64,000 nt of DNA from Brotaphodocola faecis (GCF_040096075.1 NZ_JBBMFJ010000005.1:1-64000); one strand, 5' to 3'; counted from the first letter of the stretch, positions 49,983-58,982 are shown. Notes: generated by a model from the sequence alone, not told the origin. Made by a program: numbers and translations.

Positions 49983-50892
49983 AGTACAAAACGATCTGCC
50001 GGCCAGAGCCATTCTGGAGTCAGAGAATATCTTTGTGATGGACGAGAACCGTGCGATGAGCCAGGATATCCGTCCGCTGCAGATTCTGATCTTAAACCTG
50101 ATGCCGATCAAGGAAGATACGGAAACCCAGCTTCTGCGGGCACTTTCCAACACGCCGCTGCAGGTAGACTGCACCTTCCTGATGCTGTCTACGCACGTAT
50201 CCAAGAACACATCGGCCAGCCACTTAAACAAATTTTATGTGACCTTCGATGAGATCCGCCGCCAGAAATTTGATGGCATGATCATCACCGGCGCGCCGGT
50301 GGAAAACATGGAATTTGAGGAGGTCAACTACTGGGATGAGTTGACAAAGATCATGGAGTGGAGCAAGACCCATGTGCATTCCACTCTTCATATCTGCTGG
50401 GGGGCGCAGGCGGGTCTGTACTACCACTACGGTATTCCGAAATATAAAAGGGAGAAGAAACTGGCAGGAATCTACCGCCACAAGATCTTAAACCGCAAGA
50501 TCCCGCTGGTCCGCAGCATGGATGACTATGTCATGGCACCGCATTCCCGTTACACGGAAGTTCGCAGAGAGGATATTGAGAAGCATCCGGAGCTGACGAT
50601 TGTGGCAGAGTCACCGGAGGCAGGTATTTTCCTGGTGCTCAACGATACCGGAAGCCAGATTTTTGTGCAGGGACATCCGGAATACGACCGCATGACATTA
50701 AATAACGAGTATCACCGCGATTTAAAGAAAGGGCTGCATCCGGAGCTTCCGTGCAACTACTATGAGGACAATGACCCGTTCAATATTCCGGTCCTGTCCT
50801 GGAGAAATACCTCCAATACCCTGTACGCCAACTGGCTGAATTTCTATGTATACCAGACCACGGATTACATTCTGACTGTGGATGAGGAGTAG
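49972..50892 (+). CDS. metA: Homoserine O-acetyltransferase (MetA family)
   Basis: 306 residues. Nucleophile Cys142 in HICWGAQAGLYYHYG and catalytic His/Glu in FVQGHPEYDRMTL. Residue 111 is Glu (GAPVEN); in this family Glu111 goes with acetyl-CoA and Gly111 with succinyl-CoA, so acetyltransferase is predicted. First step of methionine synthesis from homoserine. Overlaps ligA by 11 nt, hence coupled. Confidence 0.95.
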   Translation: MPIKVQNDLPARAILESENIFVMDENRAMSQDIRPLQILILNLMPIKEDTETQLLRALSNTPLQVDCTFLMLSTHVSKNTSASHLNKFYVTFDEIRRQKFDGMIITGAPVENMEFEEVNYWDELTKIMEWSKTHVHSTLHICWGAQAGLYYHYGIPKYKREKKLAGIYRHKILNRKIPLVRSMDDYVMAPHSRYTEVRREDIEKHPELTIVAESPEAGIFLVLNDTGSQIFVQGHPEYDRMTLNNEYHRDLKKGLHPELPCNYYEDNDPFNIPVLSWRNTSNTLYANWLNFYVYQTTDYILTVDEE

Positions 50893-50903
50893 GGAGAAAC
50901 GAC

Positions 50904-51542
50904 ATGAATCAAATGATAGAAAACAATTTTCCGCATGTCATTCTGGCATCGGGCTCGCCGCGCCGCCTGGATCTTCTGCGCCAGGTGGGCATTGAGCCGG
51001 AGGTGGAACCGAGCCATGTGGAGGAAGTCATTACCAGCACTGTGCCGGATCAGGTTGTGATGGAACTTTCCAGACAGAAAGCCGAAGACGTTGCCGTCCG
51101 GCACGCCGGAGAAGATGTGGTGGTAATCGGTGCGGACACCGTGGTGGCGTTTGACGGAAAGATTCTGGGAAAGCCGAAAGATGAAGCAGACGCAATCCGC
51201 ATGATCTCTTCGTTTCAGGGGAAAACACATCAGGTATACACAGGCGTGACACTGGTATTTTGTGGAAAAGCAGGAGAAAAAACGGGAGAGCGGTGGAAAA
51301 CCATCACGTTTGCCGAAGAAACCGATGTGCATGTCTGCCTGATGACAGAGGAACAGATTCAGGCTTATGTAAAGACTGGGGAACCGATGGACAAAGCCGG
51401 AGCCTATGGAATCCAGGGATATTTTGCAGCATGGGTCAGCGGAATCTCCGGAGACTACAACAATGTAGTCGGTCTCCCGGTGGGCCGGGTGTACCGGACC
51501 ATTGTGAGTGCTCTGGAGGGAAATGTGGATTCACAGTGCTGA
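50904..51542 (+). CDS. maf: Maf-family nucleotide pyrophosphatase
   Basis: 212 residues. ILASGSPRRLDLLRQVG, SRQKAEDVA, VIGADTVVAFDGKILGKP and GAYGIQGYFAAWVSGISGDYNNVVGLPVG are the family motifs (YhdE-type). Hydrolyses non-canonical or modified nucleoside triphosphates such as dTTP/UTP derivatives. Follows metA by 11 nt. Confidence 0.95.
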   Translation: MNQMIENNFPHVILASGSPRRLDLLRQVGIEPEVEPSHVEEVITSTVPDQVVMELSRQKAEDVAVRHAGEDVVVIGADTVVAFDGKILGKPKDEADAIRMISSFQGKTHQVYTGVTLVFCGKAGEKTGERWKTITFAEETDVHVCLMTEEQIQAYVKTGEPMDKAGAYGIQGYFAAWVSGISGDYNNVVGLPVGRVYRTIVSALEGNVDSQC

Positions 51543-51601
51543 TGACAGTTTTGTGCCGCAGAAATTGAAACAGAAAACAGAAAGCAATATCAGGAGAATT
51601 T

Positions 51602-52453
51602 ATGATTAAGAAAAAAGACTTTCTGAAAGAATATAACATCGAAAAAGAAACCCTGAAAAAGACAGGGATGAAATGGGAAGAACTGAATTCCATTTATGAC
51701 AGCTACTGTCGGATAGAACCGCAGTTAAAAAAGATTGGCAAGGATTTTGTGAACGATTATCTGTACGATATTGAAAAGGCGGGCATCCATTCTTATCGTT
51801 ATCGTACCAAAAAAGCAGGGCATCTGCTGGAGAAGATCATTCGCAAAAAGAGTGAGCAGCCGGACCAGTACAAGTACATTAACCGGAAGAACTATTATAA
51901 GTATATGACGGACCTGATTGGAATCCGGGTATTTTTCCTGTACCGGGAGGACTGGATCCACTTCCACAATTACATTACTTCCGTGTTTGAGAATGACCCG
52001 GAAAACTATATTGAGGACCGTCTTCTGGATTTCGACGATGACCCGGATCACTACTACATCGCGGAGCGCCCAAAGGTATACCGCCGGACCGGCGACACCC
52101 GCATTTACGATAAGAAGCTGATCGACATCAAGTCCGATGGCATTTACCGTTCCCTGCACTATATCATCAAGTACAAGGGCTATTACGTGGAGATCCAGGG
52201 AAGAACCCTGTTTGAGGAGGGCTGGAGCGAGATTGACCACGATATCGTGTATCCGTATTATCAGGATGATGAGATGCTTTCCGACTTTTCCACGCTCTTA
52301 AACCGTCTGGCGGGTATGGCCGACGAGATGAGCTCCTATTTCCGCCGCATCAAGCAGCAGAGGCAGGAGCAGCTGGAGAAGGAGCATGCGGAGAAGGAAG
52401 CGCAGAAGAAGCTGGAGAAAGAGGAACAGAAGAAGTTAGAAAAAGAACAGTAG
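51602..52453 (+). CDS. RelA/SpoT-domain (p)ppGpp synthetase, single domain
   Basis: 283 residues. Synthetase domain about 60-220: DLIGIRVFFLYREDW, SDGIYRSLHYIIKYKGYYVEIQGRTLFEEGWSEIDHDIVYPYY, with the Tyr/His and Glu-Gln positions of active enzymes. No hydrolase HD, TGS or ACT domain, so a small alarmone synthetase. The C-terminal tail is almost pure Lys/Glu/Gln coiled coil and is cut by a TAG whose frame stays open for another 18 codons (to 52510). Confidence 0.9.
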   Translation: MIKKKDFLKEYNIEKETLKKTGMKWEELNSIYDSYCRIEPQLKKIGKDFVNDYLYDIEKAGIHSYRYRTKKAGHLLEKIIRKKSEQPDQYKYINRKNYYKYMTDLIGIRVFFLYREDWIHFHNYITSVFENDPENYIEDRLLDFDDDPDHYYIAERPKVYRRTGDTRIYDKKLIDIKSDGIYRSLHYIIKYKGYYVEIQGRTLFEEGWSEIDHDIVYPYYQDDEMLSDFSTLLNRLAGMADEMSSYFRRIKQQRQEQLEKEHAEKEAQKKLEKEEQKKLEKEQ

Positions 52454-52541
52454 AAACTGGAAAAACAGGAACAGAAGAAACAGGAAAAGGTACTGGAGAA
52501 AGAAGCATAGAAGTAAGAATAATAGAATATAAATGTAAAAC

Positions 52542-52592
52542 AGGACTGTCAGTCTGCAGAAATATTTGCGAATGTGACAGTCCTTATTTATA
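52542..52592 (+). terminator. Terminator after the alarmone synthetase gene
   Basis: AGGACTGTCA pairs with TGACAGTCCT across a 23-nt loop, followed by TATTTATAA. Moderate T-tract. Confidence 0.65.
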
Positions 52593-52598
52593 AATGCC

Positions 52599-52768
52599 TC
52601 AATCACTTTTTCTATGGGATTTGGGATTCCGAACCACCTCAGCCCGGCTTAGGTCGAATAGTTTGAGGAAGAAGTAATCGTCATCCGGATATCCGTATCC
52701 CTGACGCCTGAGCGTCTTGATCTTATTGTTGATGCCCTCGATCTTGCCGGAGGACATGCCGTAAGTTG
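52599..52768 (-). pseudogene. ISL3-family transposase remnant (C-terminus)
   Basis: Minus-strand frame ending at 52599 reads SSGKIEGINNKIKTLRRQGY, then GYPDDDYFFLKLFDLSRAE. This is the end of the ISL3 DDE transposase (consensus NGxxEGxNNKIKxxKRRxYGF). Upstream catalytic domain lost. The break lies right at the start of the truncated mobB. Confidence 0.85.
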
Positions 52769-52793
52769 CATGAAGAATATAAAAGAGTGGAAT

Positions 52794-53168
52794 ATGGAAC
52801 AAAAACCAATGTTATTTGCAATCAGTGGTGTGAAAAATTCGGGAAAAACCACATTGATTACAAAATTGATCCCGATTTTGACAGAAAAGGGGTTAAAGGT
52901 AGCTACGATCAAGCATGATGGCCATGAGTTTGCACCGGATGTGTCGGGAACAGATACCTGGGCCCATCTTCAGGCCGGGGCTCTGGGAACAGCGATTTTT
53001 TCAGATACGAAGTTTATGGTAGTGAAACAGGAAGCCGGGGAATACGGTGTGATCTTCCGGTGGCTCCAGATCGATATGAACAAAAGGGGCCGTTGGGAGG
53101 AATGGAATCCTGTATGCGACAGGTTAAAAACCGGCGTTGTCTGGTACTTAGCGTGGATGTACCGCTGA
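52794..53168 (+). pseudogene. mobB: mobB, truncated (molybdopterin-guanine dinucleotide accessory protein)
   Basis: The first about 85 residues are a good MobB: FAISGVKNSGKTTLITKLIPIL (P-loop), VATIKHDGHEFAPDVSGTDTWAHLQAGA and VVKQEAGE. After residue about 85 the homology stops and the frame runs 40 more codons through sequence that in another frame encodes MobA. It looks like a deletion removed the end of mobB and the start of mobA. Start at 52794 preferred over 52770. Confidence 0.75.
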
Positions 53169-53482
53169 TTCCAGTGAAGGAGCTTGTGGGACTGGTGCTT
53201 GAAACCATGACCTATGACAGAAACGTTGTACTGCATCAGGAGAAACAGCAAAGCAGAGCTTTGATTTTGCAGCATGGAGAAAGACAAGAACCATTGATCG
53301 GGGTATATGATACCAATATGGCAGATGAAATGGAACGGGAGATTTTGCAGGGAAAAGGATCTGTGTTTGCGTTTCTGAGGACGGTGGGCTATGGTGTATA
53401 TAAGAGCCATAGGGCAGATGCGTGTTTTTCCAATATCAATGATAAAGCACGATATCAGCAATTACAAGGAGAAAAACAGATT
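53051..53482 (+). pseudogene. mobA: mobA remnant fused in frame to moeA
   Basis: Frame from 53051 reads DLPVAPDRYEQKGPLGGMES, then CMRQVKNRRCLVLSVDVPLI, PLIGVYD and DACFSNINDKARYQQLQ. These are the middle and end of MobA guanylyltransferase (GPLxGI, DxP, NINxxxDY). The nucleotide-binding start LAGGxSxRMG is missing. No stop codon separates it from moeA. Confidence 0.75.
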
Positions 53483-54691
53483 ATGGAAAATGTGGAAATT
53501 GAGCAGGCACAGAAACTGATTCTGGAAAGAACAAAGATCCTGCAGGAGACAGAGCTTGTGGGAATTCTGGACGCAGGCGGACGGATCCTTGCACAGGATA
53601 TGACAGCAGAGATTGATAATCCCCCATTTAATCGTTCCCCCATCGATGGATATGCCTGCAAATCAGAGGATGTGAAACAGGCATCCCGGGAACATCCGGT
53701 GTACCTGCAGGTGTTGGAAGAGATCGATGCCGGGCACTATTCTGAGGTGAAGGTTGGAAAAGGACAGGCAGTGCGGATTATGACTGGTGCCGCAATTCCG
53801 GAAGGCTGCGACTGCTGCATAATGCAGGAGCACACAGATTACGGTGATGAGAAAGCAGCTGTTTACGAAGGAGTTTCTGCCTGGACCAATTTCTGCTATC
53901 GTGGAGAAGATTTCAAAAAAGGCACTTTGATGATTAAGAAGGATACAAAGCTGGGCTATGTGGAAACCGGAATTTTAGCTTCTATGGGATGTGCGGAAGC
54001 AGTTGTTTACCGTCATCCAAAAGTGTCGGTGTTGACCACCGGGGATGAGGTGACATCACCGGGCCAGCCGCTGCAGCCGGGGAAGATCTACAACAGCAAC
54101 CTTACGATGCTGGTAGTACGTCTGCGGGAACTGGGAATTCGCCCGGTACTTGCAAAAACGATTTCGGATGATCCGGAACTGATGGGAAAAGCCCTTAAGG
54201 ATGCGGCGGCCCAGTCGGATTTGATAATTACCACAGGTGGCGTATCTGTTGGGAAAAAGGATATTCTGCACAAGGCGGTACAGGTCAGTGGTTCAGAACG
54301 AGTTTTTTGGAGAGTGATTGCAAAACCAGGTACTCCGGTGCTGTTCTCGGTATGTGAAGGGGTACCGGTGATCAGTTTGTCCGGCAATCCATTTGGTGCT
54401 GCAGCTAATTTTGAAATGCTGATTCGTCCGGCACTTGCGAAAATGACCAGGGATGAAAGTCTGAATCCGGTCGTAAGTCAGGCTGTGATGGCAGATCCAT
54501 TTTTCAAAGAAAGTAAGAGACGGAGATTTATAAGAGGAATTCTGAAGGATGGACAGGTATATATGCCATCTGGTCTTCATTCTTCAGGAGTCCTGAGCTC
54601 CTTGCAGGGCTGTAACTGTATCGTGGATATTCCAGCAGGAAGCGGCGCTTTGAAGCCGGGGGATCCGGTTAAGGTTGTTCTGATATTTTAA
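53483..54691 (+). CDS. moeA: Molybdopterin molybdenumtransferase
   Basis: 402 residues if started at 53483 (AAGGAG 11 nt before). Conserved stretches are all present: PPFNRSPIDGYA, RIMTGAAIPEGCDCCIMQEHT, VLTTGDEV, ITTGGVSVGKKD, ISLSGNPFGAAANFEML. It inserts molybdate into molybdopterin. It looks intact although its upstream partner genes are broken and no molybdoenzyme is encoded nearby. Upstream in-frame translation could instead give a 543-residue MobA-remnant fusion. Confidence 0.9.
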   Translation: MENVEIEQAQKLILERTKILQETELVGILDAGGRILAQDMTAEIDNPPFNRSPIDGYACKSEDVKQASREHPVYLQVLEEIDAGHYSEVKVGKGQAVRIMTGAAIPEGCDCCIMQEHTDYGDEKAAVYEGVSAWTNFCYRGEDFKKGTLMIKKDTKLGYVETGILASMGCAEAVVYRHPKVSVLTTGDEVTSPGQPLQPGKIYNSNLTMLVVRLRELGIRPVLAKTISDDPELMGKALKDAAAQSDLIITTGGVSVGKKDILHKAVQVSGSERVFWRVIAKPGTPVLFSVCEGVPVISLSGNPFGAAANFEMLIRPALAKMTRDESLNPVVSQAVMADPFFKESKRRRFIRGILKDGQVYMPSGLHSSGVLSSLQGCNCIVDIPAGSGALKPGDPVKVVLIF

Positions 54692-54696
54692 TAGAT

Positions 54697-54863
54697 CTTG
54701 CCAAGTATGTTTCAACATAATGGCAAGTATGCAAAGTGGGTACCGCCGTGCCCTGCTTGCTAAAGATGATTTCATCTTAGCAAGCAAAATGGATTTTGAA
54801 AAAATCGCAGAGTGTACGTACACCTGCTGTGTTTGCTATTTGACCTTATCTCAAGATAGCAAG
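54697..54863. repeat. Three related hairpins with TTGC(C/T)A ends
   Basis: 54697-54727 (CTTGCCA, AGTATGTT / AACATAA, TGGCAAG), 54755-54785 (GCTTGCTAA, AGATGA / TCATCT, TAGCAAGC) and 54832-54863 (TTTGCTAT to GATAGCAAG). Spacing 58 and 77 nt. No T-tracts. Purpose unknown. Confidence 0.6.
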
Positions 54864-54949
54864 TGCCATTTGATCAATTAAATTTACCAGTTGAGCTTCA
54901 GGTGAAGATAAGTTTGAGTGAATATAGAACAAACCAGTAGGGTCTGTTA

Positions 54950-55007
54950 CAAAATTGTCCCCGATATACGGAATGCTCTGGGACAATTTTGCGACAGTCC
55001 CTTTTTT
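54950..55007 (+). terminator. Hairpins and terminator between moeA and the flippase gene
   Basis: Perfect 12-bp inverted repeat CAAAATTGTCCC / GGGACAATTTTG (54950-54961, 54980-54991). The second arm can also pair as GGGAC / GTCCC (54980-55001), followed by TTTTTT, which would end plus-strand transcription. Confidence 0.65.
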
Positions 55008-56662
55008 CATTTTTTTAGAATATGCGCGTACAACAGCAGCACCCCATAGCAGAAGGACAGCAGCAGAATCTGTACAGAGGTCTTGAGAAAAAGCGGCGCA
55101 GCGCTGGTGGGATCGGGAAGGAATCCGCCGATAAAATAGTGAATGCCGATGGCAAGGAACAGCAGGATGGCCGGTTTGGCGATCATGTCCCAGGCATTCC
55201 AGATGAAGGCAATCCGCCGTTTTAAGGACCACAGGTGCGCCATGGCCAGGAACATTTCGCTGACCAGCATCCCACAGAGGTAGCCGTAGATCCCGAAAAC
55301 GGGAATGGCAGCCACCACGAAGCAGAGCCGCAGCAGCATTGCGGCGACGCTTTGCAGGAAAGTGGTGCGGGTACAGCCAAGGCCGTTTAAGATGCTGCCC
55401 ATGGTGGCAGCCAGGTAGAGGAACGGACAGAGCCAGGCCAGGATCTGCATGCAGCGTCCGGCCTCTTCTTCTTTGAAAACGCTGATGCCCAGGGGCAGTC
55501 CGAACAGGACGAAAATCCCGATGCAGAGAATACCCATATAAAGGCTGTAGCGCAGCGCCATGGCAACGCTTCCTGAAATGCTTTCTGTGTGTCCTTCCGC
55601 CTGGTCCTTTGCCACGCTGGGAAGCAGCAGAACGGCAATGGAATTGGTGATGGCGGAGGGAAACAGGATGAAGGGCAGGGCCATGCCGGTGAGGATGCCG
55701 TAGACGGAAAAGGCCTCCGCGTCACTTAGGCCCGACATCTGCAGGCGGTTGGGAATCCAGACGGCCTCGGCACCTGCGAGGAGATTTAAAATCAGGCGGT
55801 TTCCCATGAGGGGGAGCGCCAGGGACATGAGCGAAAGGAAACAGGTGGAGACATCAGCCGGAACCTGCATGCGCGTGGTTCGGGCAGTGCTGCCTGGAAC
55901 CTGCGGAGTGGAAGCAACAGTCCTGGAGCCTGTGGCACTGCCTGAAAATTGCGGAGTGGATGCGGAAATCACGGAATCCGCGCCACTGTGGGAATTCTCC
56001 GGACCGGCATTTCGCCCCTGGGGCGGAAACAGCACCAGGCACAGCAGATTAAAGGATGCCGCCCCGATCTCTCCGATCAGATGCCCGTACACAGCCAGCC
56101 GCACGGTGATCTCCGTACCCTCTGCCGCCCATTTTCCAGCAATCAGGAATACCAGGGCCATGCGGACGACCTGCTCTGCCACCTGGGAGAAGGCAGGAAC
56201 GCGGGATTTCTGGGCACCATAGCAGTAGCCGTTGGCGCAGGCGTGGAAGGAGGCAAAGGGCAGGGAAAGGCCCATGACCGGAAGATACAAAGCGCAGCGT
56301 GGTTCCATGAGGATGCGCGCCGCGATCCAGTCCGGGTAACGGCAGATCAGAAAGGCGAGAAAGCCGGAGAGCGCCATGGAGATACAGAGGCCGGTGCGAA
56401 AGACCCGGCGTCCCTGGCTTTCATGGGCGGCTATGTACTGGGAGAGGGCAGTCTGGATGGCACCGCCACAGAGGGCAAAGCAGATGCCATAGACCGGATG
56501 CACCATATTGTAGATGCCAAGTCCCTCGGCACCGATGGTGCGGGAAAGAAATATACGGTAGAAAAAGCCCAGGAGGCGGCAGAGAAAGCCTGCGGCCGTG
56601 AGCAGCAGCGTGCCGGTGAGAAAGGCACGCTTTTTCTCGGAAAGACCGGAATAAAAAGACAT
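55007..56662 (-). CDS. SpoVB/MurJ-like polysaccharide or lipid II flippase
   Basis: 551 residues with about 13-14 membrane helices; MOP exporter superfamily. N-terminal FLTGTLLLTAAGFLCRLLGFFYRIFLSRTIGAEGLGIYNMVHPVYG is typical of the SpoVB/stage V group. A hydrophilic Ser/Gly/Thr loop (about 215-270) is unusually long. Probably moves a lipid-linked wall precursor. A long hairpin directly before the ATG may hide its ribosome-binding site. It follows fbp on the same strand. Confidence 0.88.
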   Translation of the reverse strand: MSFYSGLSEKKRAFLTGTLLLTAAGFLCRLLGFFYRIFLSRTIGAEGLGIYNMVHPVYGICFALCGGAIQTALSQYIAAHESQGRRVFRTGLCISMALSGFLAFLICRYPDWIAARILMEPRCALYLPVMGLSLPFASFHACANGYCYGAQKSRVPAFSQVAEQVVRMALVFLIAGKWAAEGTEITVRLAVYGHLIGEIGAASFNLLCLVLFPPQGRNAGPENSHSGADSVISASTPQFSGSATGSRTVASTPQVPGSTARTTRMQVPADVSTCFLSLMSLALPLMGNRLILNLLAGAEAVWIPNRLQMSGLSDAEAFSVYGILTGMALPFILFPSAITNSIAVLLLPSVAKDQAEGHTESISGSVAMALRYSLYMGILCIGIFVLFGLPLGISVFKEEEAGRCMQILAWLCPFLYLAATMGSILNGLGCTRTTFLQSVAAMLLRLCFVVAAIPVFGIYGYLCGMLVSEMFLAMAHLWSLKRRIAFIWNAWDMIAKPAILLFLAIGIHYFIGGFLPDPTSAAPLFLKTSVQILLLSFCYGVLLLYAHILKK

Positions 56663-56740
56663 AAAGCAGCCCCCGGCCGGAAATCTTATTACAGGATATG
56701 AAATTCCTGTAAAGATCAGAACCGACCGTGGGGCTGCTTT
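56663..56740 (-). promoter_or_regulatory. Long hairpin over the flippase ribosome-binding region
   Basis: AAAGCAGCCCC (56663-56673) pairs with GGGGCTGCTTT (56730-56740); inside, ATCTT/AAGAT and TTACAGGA/TCCTGTAA extend it. On the minus strand the 3' arm runs into the ATG at 56662, so the G-rich ribosome-binding site is in the stem. Could be fbp's terminator, a translational switch, or both. Confidence 0.65.
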
Positions 56741-56786
56741 TGCATGTTCAAACGGGAAAGGCGCTGTTGGCGCATTCCCGGGCGAT

Positions 56787-58775
56787 TTAGTTTTTGATAT
56801 AGCGTTCTACCAGAAGTCCACTGTGATAAGCCATAAGAAGCTGCTCCAGATCTGCAATCTTCTCCCGGAGCACAGCACCGGTATCGGTGTCGCCCACCAG
56901 CTTTCTGCGGTCCGCGTGCCGGACGATGACGCTGTCGGAGTGGATGTCGATCTCGCGCTCAATGGCAGCCTCGGTGGATTCAAAGGGCTCTAAGGCAGAC
57001 AGGATCAGGCCGTAGGAGTTGTAGGTTAAGGTGTAGCCTGCAATGCCGGTCTCTTTCTGGTATGCCTTGGAGAAGCCGCCGTCAATGACCAGGATCTTGC
57101 CGCCGCATTTGACCGGGCTCTCGCCGTTCTTAGAGCGGACCGGAACGTGGCCGTTGATGATATGGCTGCCCTTCTCCGGCAGTCCGAATTCGGCCAGAAT
57201 GTGGTTGACCACGGTCTCGTTCTCCAGATAGCGGTAATATGGGTTCTTCTTTTCGGTGTGGGTTTCCTTCTCTGCCAGGAAATAGCGCTCAAAGGTTGCC
57301 ATCTTGTCCTTGCCAAAGAGCGGAGAATCCGGATTCAGCCAGATGTACCACATGATATCGCGGCCCAGCGTCTTCTCGCGCTCCGATACGCCCATGAAAG
57401 CTTTGCGGATGTAGCTCTCCAGAATATCATAGAGGGCACGGCCGTGGAAGTAAGAACCATTGATCTCGATTTCCTTGAAGCTTCCGTCCTCATTTAACGG
57501 GATGCAGCCGTGGTAGAGCAGGTTTCCGTTGTAAATCTTGTAAAGGTTTCCCTTGGCCAGCAGGAATTTTACATGCTGCTGGAGCTTTTCACAGTTTAAG
57601 AAGGCCTTGCTCAAGCGGTCCATGATATCTGCCTCAATCGGGGTGTAGGCGTACGGATCCTTCGGGTCGATGGTCGGGAAGTTGGTATCCAGCAGGTCGT
57701 AGGTGCGCGGAACCAGGTTTCCATTCTCATCCGGAATATCCAGGGTGATGGTACCATGCTCGTAGTCGATGCGGTGCAGGAGGTTTCGCTGTTCCATATG
57801 GTACTCCGGATGCGCCTTGATGAGCTGTCCCTCAGCCTTGAACTGGATGATGGAGATGGCCTTGTGCATCTTTAAGTTGACCTCCACCTCGTACTGGTTC
57901 AGCTCGTTGGAACCCTTTAACTTAAAGCAGGTGCACGGGTCATCCTTGTAGGTGTTTAAGGCGAAGGTGGCAAGGGGCAGCAGGTTGATGCCGTAGCCAT
58001 CCTCTAAAATATCCAGGTTTCCGTAGCGGGCGCAGATACGGATGACGTTGGCAATGCAGCCCGGCTGGCCTGCGGCAGCACCCATCCACAGCACGTCGTG
58101 GTTGCCCCACTGGATGTCCACGGAGTGGTAGCTCATGAGCTTGTCCATGATCTTGTGCGGGCCCGGGCCTCGGTCGAAGATGTCGCCCACGATATGTAAG
58201 TGGTCAATGACCAGGCGCTGGATGAGCTGGCTCATGGCAATGATGCATTCCCGGCCGCGGCCGACGTGGATGATGGTGTTGACAATGGCGTTATAATAGG
58301 AAGCCTTGTCCACACTGTCATCTTTTTCGGTGATGAGCTCTTCCAGGATGTAGGCAAAATCCGGCGGCATGGCCTTGCGGACTTTGGAGCGGGTGTATTT
58401 GCTGGCTGCGCGCTTGCAGATCTCAATAAGGCGGTACAGGGTGATGCGGTACCACTCATCCTTGTCTTCGGTGACCTTTAAGATCTGGTCCATTTTCTCT
58501 CTGGGATAGTAGATCAGTGTGGCAAGGGTACGCTTGTCCTGCTGGGACAGGGTATTGCCGAATACCTCGTTAACCTTGCGGCGCACGGATCCGGAACCGT
58601 TCTTCAGCACGTGGGCAAACGCCTCGTCCTCACCGTGGATGTCGGTAAGAAAGTGCTCCGTCCCTTTTGGGAGGTTTAAGATGGCCTCCATGTTGATGAC
58701 TTCGGTAGAAGCGGCCGCGATGGTTGGATACAGGTCAGCAAGCCGCTCTAAATAACGGATTTCCGGGTAATTCAT
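56787..58775 (-). CDS. fbp: Fructose-1,6-bisphosphatase class III
   Basis: 662 residues, the large Firmicutes type. Metallophosphoesterase motifs: TDIHGEDEAF, VGDIFDRGPGPH, WGNHDVLWMGAA, INGHVPVR. Gluconeogenic step fructose-1,6-bisphosphate to fructose-6-phosphate. Start at 58775 follows AAGGAGG; the upstream in-frame ATG (58799) would place this ribosome-binding site inside the gene. Confidence 0.96.
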   Translation of the reverse strand: MNYPEIRYLERLADLYPTIAAASTEVINMEAILNLPKGTEHFLTDIHGEDEAFAHVLKNGSGSVRRKVNEVFGNTLSQQDKRTLATLIYYPREKMDQILKVTEDKDEWYRITLYRLIEICKRAASKYTRSKVRKAMPPDFAYILEELITEKDDSVDKASYYNAIVNTIIHVGRGRECIIAMSQLIQRLVIDHLHIVGDIFDRGPGPHKIMDKLMSYHSVDIQWGNHDVLWMGAAAGQPGCIANVIRICARYGNLDILEDGYGINLLPLATFALNTYKDDPCTCFKLKGSNELNQYEVEVNLKMHKAISIIQFKAEGQLIKAHPEYHMEQRNLLHRIDYEHGTITLDIPDENGNLVPRTYDLLDTNFPTIDPKDPYAYTPIEADIMDRLSKAFLNCEKLQQHVKFLLAKGNLYKIYNGNLLYHGCIPLNEDGSFKEIEINGSYFHGRALYDILESYIRKAFMGVSEREKTLGRDIMWYIWLNPDSPLFGKDKMATFERYFLAEKETHTEKKNPYYRYLENETVVNHILAEFGLPEKGSHIINGHVPVRSKNGESPVKCGGKILVIDGGFSKAYQKETGIAGYTLTYNSYGLILSALEPFESTEAAIEREIDIHSDSVIVRHADRRKLVGDTDTGAVLREKIADLEQLLMAYHSGLLVERYIKN

Positions 58776-58815
58776 ACAAACCTCCTTGTTTGCGATCATA
58801 ATATATGATAGATTG

Positions 58816-58824
58816 ATTATACCA
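58816..58824 (-). promoter_or_regulatory. Extended -10 promoter of fbp
   Basis: Minus-strand TGG-TATAAT (TATAAT 58821-58816); no good -35 at normal spacing. Confidence 0.6.
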
Positions 58825-58904
58825 CAGATACCGTCAAAAGCCGGGGCGGGGATTGTACTTTTTCGGGAAATCGAGAAAAATTTTCATAAATTTGTTAATT
58901 CCTA

Positions 58905-58933
58905 TTGAAATACTATGAAATAAATACTATAAT
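58905..58933 (+). promoter_or_regulatory. Promoter of iscS (TTGAAA-17-TATAAT)
   Basis: TTGAAA (58905-58910), 17-bp spacer, TATAAT (58928-58933). No IscR-type gene is adjacent. Confidence 0.75.
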
Positions 58934-58982
58934 ATGCCTGTCAAATTTAAAATATATCTTTCCAGGAAAGGTGGATTTATAG

